From: JACVRM01 sp036824245
Lineage (GTDB): Bacteria > Actinomycetota > Thermoleophilia > Gaiellales > Gaiellaceae
NCBI GenBank assembly: GCA_036824245.1
Contig: DAITAO010000115.1
Location: 1 to 7,655 of the forward strand
Length of the DNA stretch: 7,655 nucleotides
Reading direction: 5' to 3'
The notes beneath the pieces were generated by a model. That model was not told where the DNA came from and did not search any database. It saw only the letters and a list, made by a program, of their open reading frames with translations. The position numbers and the translations under genes were made by a program. Of this stretch, positions 4,598 to 7,655 are shown piece after piece (the first letter of the stretch is position 1; the number at the start of each line of letters is the position of its first letter).

Positions 4598-5647
4598 TTG
4601 TCGGTCTTCGCATTGCGCATCCCGTTGCCGCCATTCGTCCGCTTCGTCCTCCGGCGCGCGGCGGCGCTCGTCCTGCTGAGCCTGGGCATCACGCTCGTCG
4701 CGTTCGGCTTCAGCCAGCTTGTCCCGAGCGATCCCGTAACCGCCAACCTCGGCGAGCAGGCCGCCGGCGACCCGGCCGCCGTGCAGGCGTTCGAGGAGCG
4801 CTACGGCCTGGACGAGCCGATCCCGGTTCAGTACTGGCGCTACCTCACCAACGTGCTGCACGGCGATCTGGGCGAGTCGCTCCAGGACCGCCAGCCCGTC
4901 CGGGAGAACCTCGCGACGTACGTGCCCGCGACGGCGGAGCTGGCGATCCTCTCCACGGTCATCGCCGTCCTGGTCGGCGTCGTCTTCGGGGTCGCAGCCG
5001 CCGTGCGCCGCAATCGGGCCACCGACCATCTCTTACGTGTCATCTCGCTCGCCGGCATCTCCATGCCGACGTTCTGGATCGCACTCGTCGCGCTCTATGT
5101 GTTCTTCTTCCGCCTGGGCTGGTTCCCGGGTGGCGACCGGCTCGATCCGGGCATCCTGGCGCCGCCGCACAAGACGGGCATGTACACGATCGACGCCCTG
5201 GCGGCCGGGGAGTGGGACACGGCGTGGAACGCCTTCCATCACCTCATGCTCCCCGCCTTCGTCCTCGCCGCCTACAACGTCGGCCTGCTGACCCGCTACA
5301 CGCGCTCGGCCGTGCTCGAGGTGATCGGGGAGGACTACGTACGTGCGGCCCGCGCGAAGGGCCTTCCCGAGGCGAGCGTGCTCCGCCGTCACGTCCTCCG
5401 TGCCGCCCTGCCGTCGGTCGTCACGGTCATCGGGCTCGTCTTCGCGAACGTGCTGACAGGGACGGTCCTGGTCGAGACGATCTTCGCCTGGCCCGGGATC
5501 GGGCAGTACGCATACCGCAGTGCCGTGACGCTCGACCTGCCCTCGATCATGGGCGTCAGCCTGTTCGTCGCGGTCGTCTACATCAGCATCAACTTCGTCG
5601 TCGACGTCCTCTACGGGATCATCGACCCGCGGATCCGTGTGACATGA
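4598..5647 (+). CDS. dppB: Peptide/nickel-type ABC transporter permease (DppB/OppB family)
   Basis: The product has 349 residues, slightly longer than many DppB proteins. The family landmarks are an N-terminal helix ending in QLVPSDPV (40-47), the periplasmic YGLDEPIPVQYWRYL (69-83) and HGDLGESLQDRQPV (88-101), the inner-membrane core from about 112, the EAA coupling loop EDYVRAARAKGL (245-256) that contacts the ATPase, and WPGIGQYAYRSAVTLDLP (298-315) before the last helix and IIDPRIR (341-347). It forms half of the channel of an importer for peptides, nickel or similar small solutes; the substrate cannot be read from the permease. A roughly 35-residue periplasmic stretch (174-212) is longer than in minimal homologues. 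The start is TTG 4598, with in-frame TTG 4613 as the only nearby alternative; the first internal Met is residue 156. The stop overlaps the next start by 4 nt (ATGA). Confidence 0.94.
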   Translation: MSVFALRIPLPPFVRFVLRRAAALVLLSLGITLVAFGFSQLVPSDPVTANLGEQAAGDPAAVQAFEERYGLDEPIPVQYWRYLTNVLHGDLGESLQDRQPVRENLATYVPATAELAILSTVIAVLVGVVFGVAAAVRRNRATDHLLRVISLAGISMPTFWIALVALYVFFFRLGWFPGGDRLDPGILAPPHKTGMYTIDALAAGEWDTAWNAFHHLMLPAFVLAAYNVGLLTRYTRSAVLEVIGEDYVRAARAKGLPEASVLRRHVLRAALPSVVTVIGLVFANVLTGTVLVETIFAWPGIGQYAYRSAVTLDLPSIMGVSLFVAVVYISINFVVDVLYGIIDPRIRVT

Positions 5648-6531
5648 GCACGACGGTCGCGCCAGACGAGCCACTGCTCGCGCGTCCCGCGCCGCGCCGC
5701 GTGCGACCGGCCTGGCGGCAGCCGCTCACCATCGCCGGCGCGACGATCGCCGGCGCCTGGTTCCTCGTCGCCCTTCTGGCGCCGGTGATCGCGCCCCACG
5801 ATCCGCTCGAGCAGTCGTTCGTGCCGTTCTCCTCGCCGTCTGCGGACCACCCGTTCGGCACGGACGAGCTGGGGCGCGACGTGCTCTCGAGGGTCATCCA
5901 CGGCGCCCGCATCTCGCTGCCGCTCGGCCTGCTGCTCGTCATCCTTGCGTCGACGATCGGCGGCACCCTCGGCGCGCTCGCGGGCTACTTTCGCGGGCTG
6001 GTGGACGGCGCGGTCATGCGCGTGGCCGACCTCGTCTTCGCGTTCCCGGCGATCATCCTCGCGATGGTCGTAACGGCCTCGCTCGGGCGCGGCCTGACGA
6101 ACGCAGTCCTCGCGCTCGTGATCGTCGCCTGGCCGTCCTACGCACGCGTCGTGCGCAGCCTCGTCCTGTCGGTCGGCGACTCGGAGTACGTCTGGGCCAC
6201 GCGCCTGCTCGGCGCCTCCGCGCGGCGCTCGCTGCTGCGCGAGGTGCTCCCGAACGTGGTCGGCCCGGTGCTCGTGCTGGCCACGCTCGACGTCGGCAAC
6301 GCGATCCTGCTGCTCTCCGGGCTGTCGTTCCTCGGCCTGGGCGCCCAGCCGCCCACCGCCGAGTGGGGCTCGATGGTGGCCTCCGGCACCCCCTACTTCC
6401 AGTTCTGGTGGATGGGCACCTTTCCGGGCCTCGCGATCTTCACAGCCGTGCTCGCGTTCAACTTCATCGGCGACGGCCTGCGCGACATCTTCGACCCGCG
6501 CACCGCGCGCGAGTCGCGGGAGCGCATGTGA
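5644..6531 (+). CDS. dppC: Peptide/nickel-type ABC transporter permease (DppC/OppC family)
   Basis: The product has 295 residues and is the partner permease of DppB. A cytoplasmic N-terminus leads to a first helix (about 28-50) ending in APHDPLEQ (50-57). Then follow the family signature HPFGTDELGRDVLSRVIHGA (69-88), a cluster of helices, the EAA loop EYVWATRLLGASARRSLLRE (181-200), the segment ILLLSGLSFLGLGAQPPTAE (221-240) with WGSM after it, and the closing PGLAIFTAVLAFNFIGDGLR (261-280) plus DIFDPR. All are where the family has them, so the gene looks intact. The ATG at 5644 overlaps the dppB stop (ATGA), which implies translational coupling. The same reading frame is open far upstream to 4075, but that part is out of frame with the deiodinase-like and dppB genes and is not coding. 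Confidence 0.95.
   Translation: MSTTVAPDEPLLARPAPRRVRPAWRQPLTIAGATIAGAWFLVALLAPVIAPHDPLEQSFVPFSSPSADHPFGTDELGRDVLSRVIHGARISLPLGLLLVILASTIGGTLGALAGYFRGLVDGAVMRVADLVFAFPAIILAMVVTASLGRGLTNAVLALVIVAWPSYARVVRSLVLSVGDSEYVWATRLLGASARRSLLREVLPNVVGPVLVLATLDVGNAILLLSGLSFLGLGAQPPTAEWGSMVASGTPYFQFWWMGTFPGLAIFTAVLAFNFIGDGLRDIFDPRTARESRERM
6518..6522 (+). promoter_or_regulatory. Shine-Dalgarno-like GGGAG before dppD
   Basis: GGGAG ends 5 nt before the GTG at 6528, inside the dppC coding end. It is the only well-placed Shine-Dalgarno-like site I see before any start here. It supports GTG 6528 as the start and contrasts with the leaderless-looking first genes of transcripts. Confidence 0.45.
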
Positions 6532-7511
6532 GAACGCTCCTCGAGGTGAATGGCCTCCGGGTCCGGCTTCCGACCGCTGCCGGTCCGGCGACCGTCGTCG
6601 ACGGGATCGACTACGAGGTGGAGACGGGTGAGGTCTTCGGCATCGCCGGCGAGAGCGGCAGCGGCAAGACCATGTCCGTACTCGCGGTGATGGGGCTCCT
6701 GCCGTCGGGGGCCGTCGTCGATGGGCGAGCCGTCTTCGAGGAGCGCGACCTGCTGCGGCTGCCGCGCCGGGAGCTGCGCCGGATCTGCGGCCGCAAGCTG
6801 GCGATGGTCTTCCAGGATCCGCTCACGTCGCTGCACCCCATGCTCTCCGTCGGGACACAGCTCACGGAGCACGTGCGCCGGCACCTGGGGCTCGCGCGGC
6901 GAGACGCCGCCGACCGTGCCCTCGAGCTTTTGCGCGAGGTGAGGATCCCCGATCCCGACAGCGCGGTGCACGCTTTCCCACACCAGTTCTCCGGCGGTAT
7001 GCGTCAGCGCATCGCCATCGCGATTGCGCTCGCCTGCCGGCCGAGGCTGCTCATCGCGGACGAGCCGACCACGGCCCTGGACGTCACCGTGCAGGCCGGC
7101 ATCATCCGTCTGCTCGACCGGCTCCGGCACGAGTCGGGCCTGGCGATCGTCCTGATCACGCACGACCTCGGCGTGCTGTCGGCCGTCGCCGACCGGGTGG
7201 CGGTCTTCTACGCCGGCCGAATAGTCGAGGTGGGCGGCCGCGCCGACGTGATCAGCCACCCGCGACACCCGTACACGCGGGGGCTCCTCGATGCCCTCCC
7301 GCACCCGGAAGCGGCGGCCGCGCCGCTCGTCGCCATCCCCGGCGCGCCGCCCTCGCCGCGCCAGATCCCACCCGGCTGCGCGTTCCACCCGCGCTGCCCG
7401 TACGCCCAGCCCATCTCGCGCGAGGAGGTCCCGACGCTCGTGGCCGTGGACGGCCGCCTGCTCGCGTGCCACGTCGACCCGTTCCGCCCTGACGCTGCGG
7501 GAGCACCGTGA
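6528..7511 (+). CDS. dppD: Peptide/nickel-type ABC transporter ATP-binding protein (DppD/OppD family)
   Basis: The product has 327 residues from the GTG at 6528, which overlaps the dppC stop (GTGA). All nucleotide-binding motifs are present: Walker A GESGSGKT (41-48), Q-loop Gln96 in FQDPLTSLHP, signature FSGGMRQR (154-161), Walker B LLIADEPTTALD (174-185) with catalytic Glu179, and the switch His212 in LITHDL. The C-terminal oligopeptide-transporter domain starts near HPRHPYTRGLLDALP (244-258). It couples ATP hydrolysis to the DppBC channel, normally paired with DppF. The usual C-terminal cysteine set (C-x5-C-x6-C, then a distal C) is incomplete here: Cys284, Cys290 and Cys314 are present but the third position is Ser297 (codon 7416-7418). 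In some homologues these cysteines bind a [4Fe-4S] cluster. No dppF follows directly in the remaining 144 bp. Confidence 0.95.
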   Translation: MRTLLEVNGLRVRLPTAAGPATVVDGIDYEVETGEVFGIAGESGSGKTMSVLAVMGLLPSGAVVDGRAVFEERDLLRLPRRELRRICGRKLAMVFQDPLTSLHPMLSVGTQLTEHVRRHLGLARRDAADRALELLREVRIPDPDSAVHAFPHQFSGGMRQRIAIAIALACRPRLLIADEPTTALDVTVQAGIIRLLDRLRHESGLAIVLITHDLGVLSAVADRVAVFYAGRIVEVGGRADVISHPRHPYTRGLLDALPHPEAAAAPLVAIPGAPPSPRQIPPGCAFHPRCPYAQPISREEVPTLVAVDGRLLACHVDPFRPDAAGAP

Positions 7512-7655
7512 GGTTGCCACGTCAGCTGCCTTTTGCTCGCTCGCCCCTCGCCGGCGTCGGCGGAGGCCGGCTCCGCCGGCCGGGAGCCGCTCTCTCTCGC
7601 TCCTGGCGCGGCGCTGGCGGTGCGAGGCCGGAGGGGACAGTGTGGGCAACACGGA
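7512..7655. other. Downstream end region without a recognisable gene
   Basis: A GTG at 7508-7510 overlaps the dppD stop and its frame stays open to the edge, but its translation is Arg/Gly/Pro-rich and has no ABC ATPase features, so it does not look like dppF. The other plus-strand frames and the minus strand likewise give low-complexity Arg/Ala/Ser-rich strings. I read it as a GC-rich, structured intergenic region; the next gene lies beyond the window. Confidence 0.5.
7556..7580. repeat. Strong GC-rich hairpin after dppD
   Basis: GTCGGCGGAG, a GCCGG loop and CTCCGCCGGC form a 10-bp stem with one G-T wobble, beginning 45 nt after the dppD stop. An overlapping alternative stem pairs GGCCGGC (7565-7571) with GCCGGCC (7575-7581). 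No U-run follows, so it is not a classical intrinsic terminator. It could protect the upstream mRNA 3' end, attenuate read-through, or be a copy of a dispersed palindromic repeat. Confidence 0.55.

Noticed and set aside
4075..5643. Long open plus-strand frame continuous with dppC, up to 818 codons
   Set aside because: The upstream 523 codons are out of frame with the well-supported deiodinase-like and dppB genes and translate to Arg/Pro/Gly-rich text. Open frames of this kind are expected in very GC-rich DNA.
6393..7652. 419-codon open frame on the minus strand opposite dppD
   Set aside because: Its translation is Arg/Glu/His-rich with no recognisable fold and lies wholly opposite a gene with every ABC ATPase motif.
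7508..7655. Start of dppF or another coupled gene at GTG 7508
   Set aside because: 49 open codons with no Walker or N-terminal ABC pattern and strong palindromic structure; kept only as a possibility under the intergenic entry.
1..7655. Novel defence island, mobile element, CRISPR array, tRNA or rRNA
   Set aside because: No transposase, integrase, terminal repeats, regularly spaced repeats or RNA-gene-like sequence were seen; the ten genes fill nearly all of the window.

Overview
The window is about 7.7 kb of compact, very GC-rich bacterial chromosome. It looks like a high-GC actinobacterium. Pointers are a B-box zinc-finger rhomboid protease, a DUF3467 protein, a signal peptidase I with the variant SCDSRRWG box, an ImuB-type polymerase under actinobacterial/Bacillus-type LexA boxes, and leaderless-looking starts. 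My guess is Thermoleophilia (Gaiellales or Solirubrobacterales), but the sequence alone does not prove this. There are ten protein genes, no RNA genes, no CRISPR array and no sign of a mobile element.

Layout. (1) Positions 1-440, minus strand: the N-terminal part of a Y-family DNA polymerase of the catalytically degenerate ImuB type, running off the left edge. Its 72-bp upstream gap holds a perfect TTGACA -35 and two tandem LexA (SOS) boxes placed over the core promoter. (2) Positions 513-2151, plus strand: a TEX30/KANSL3-type alpha/beta hydrolase, signal peptidase I (lepB) and a DUF3467 protein. They are only 15-25 bp apart, yet each has its own -10-like hexamer just before the start codon. 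(3) Positions 2158-2838, minus strand: a ComB-type 2-phosphosulfolactate phosphatase, convergent with the DUF3467 gene (6 bp between stops). (4) Positions 2915-3787, plus strand: a rhomboid intramembrane protease with an N-terminal B-box-like zinc domain, divergent from comB. (5) Positions 3875-4540, plus strand: a flavoprotein of the nitroreductase fold that aligns specifically with iodotyrosine deiodinase, keeping the Glu/Tyr/Lys triad that binds the halotyrosine. (6) Positions 4598-7511, plus strand: three overlapping genes (ATGA and GTGA junctions) for a peptide/nickel-type ABC importer: permeases DppB and DppC and ATPase DppD. Positions 7512-7655 look non-coding and contain a strong GC-rich hairpin. 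A second ATPase (DppF) and the solute-binding protein are not in the window.

How it works together. The genes are mostly unrelated housekeeping or accessory functions: SOS mutagenesis, protein export, membrane proteolysis, flavin chemistry and peptide uptake. The common thread is initiation. Seven start codons on both strands are preceded at 6-9 nt by a TANNNT hexamer, with no Shine-Dalgarno sequence. This suggests transcription starting at or within a few bases of the start codon (leaderless mRNA), including one at a TTG codon. The two internal operon genes instead start by 4-nt overlap with the upstream stop.

The most interesting points are the tandem LexA operators over a leaderless ImuB promoter, the bacterial iodotyrosine deiodinase homologue, and a DppD lacking one of the four C-terminal cysteines usual in its family. 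I see no convincing wholly new multi-gene system here.
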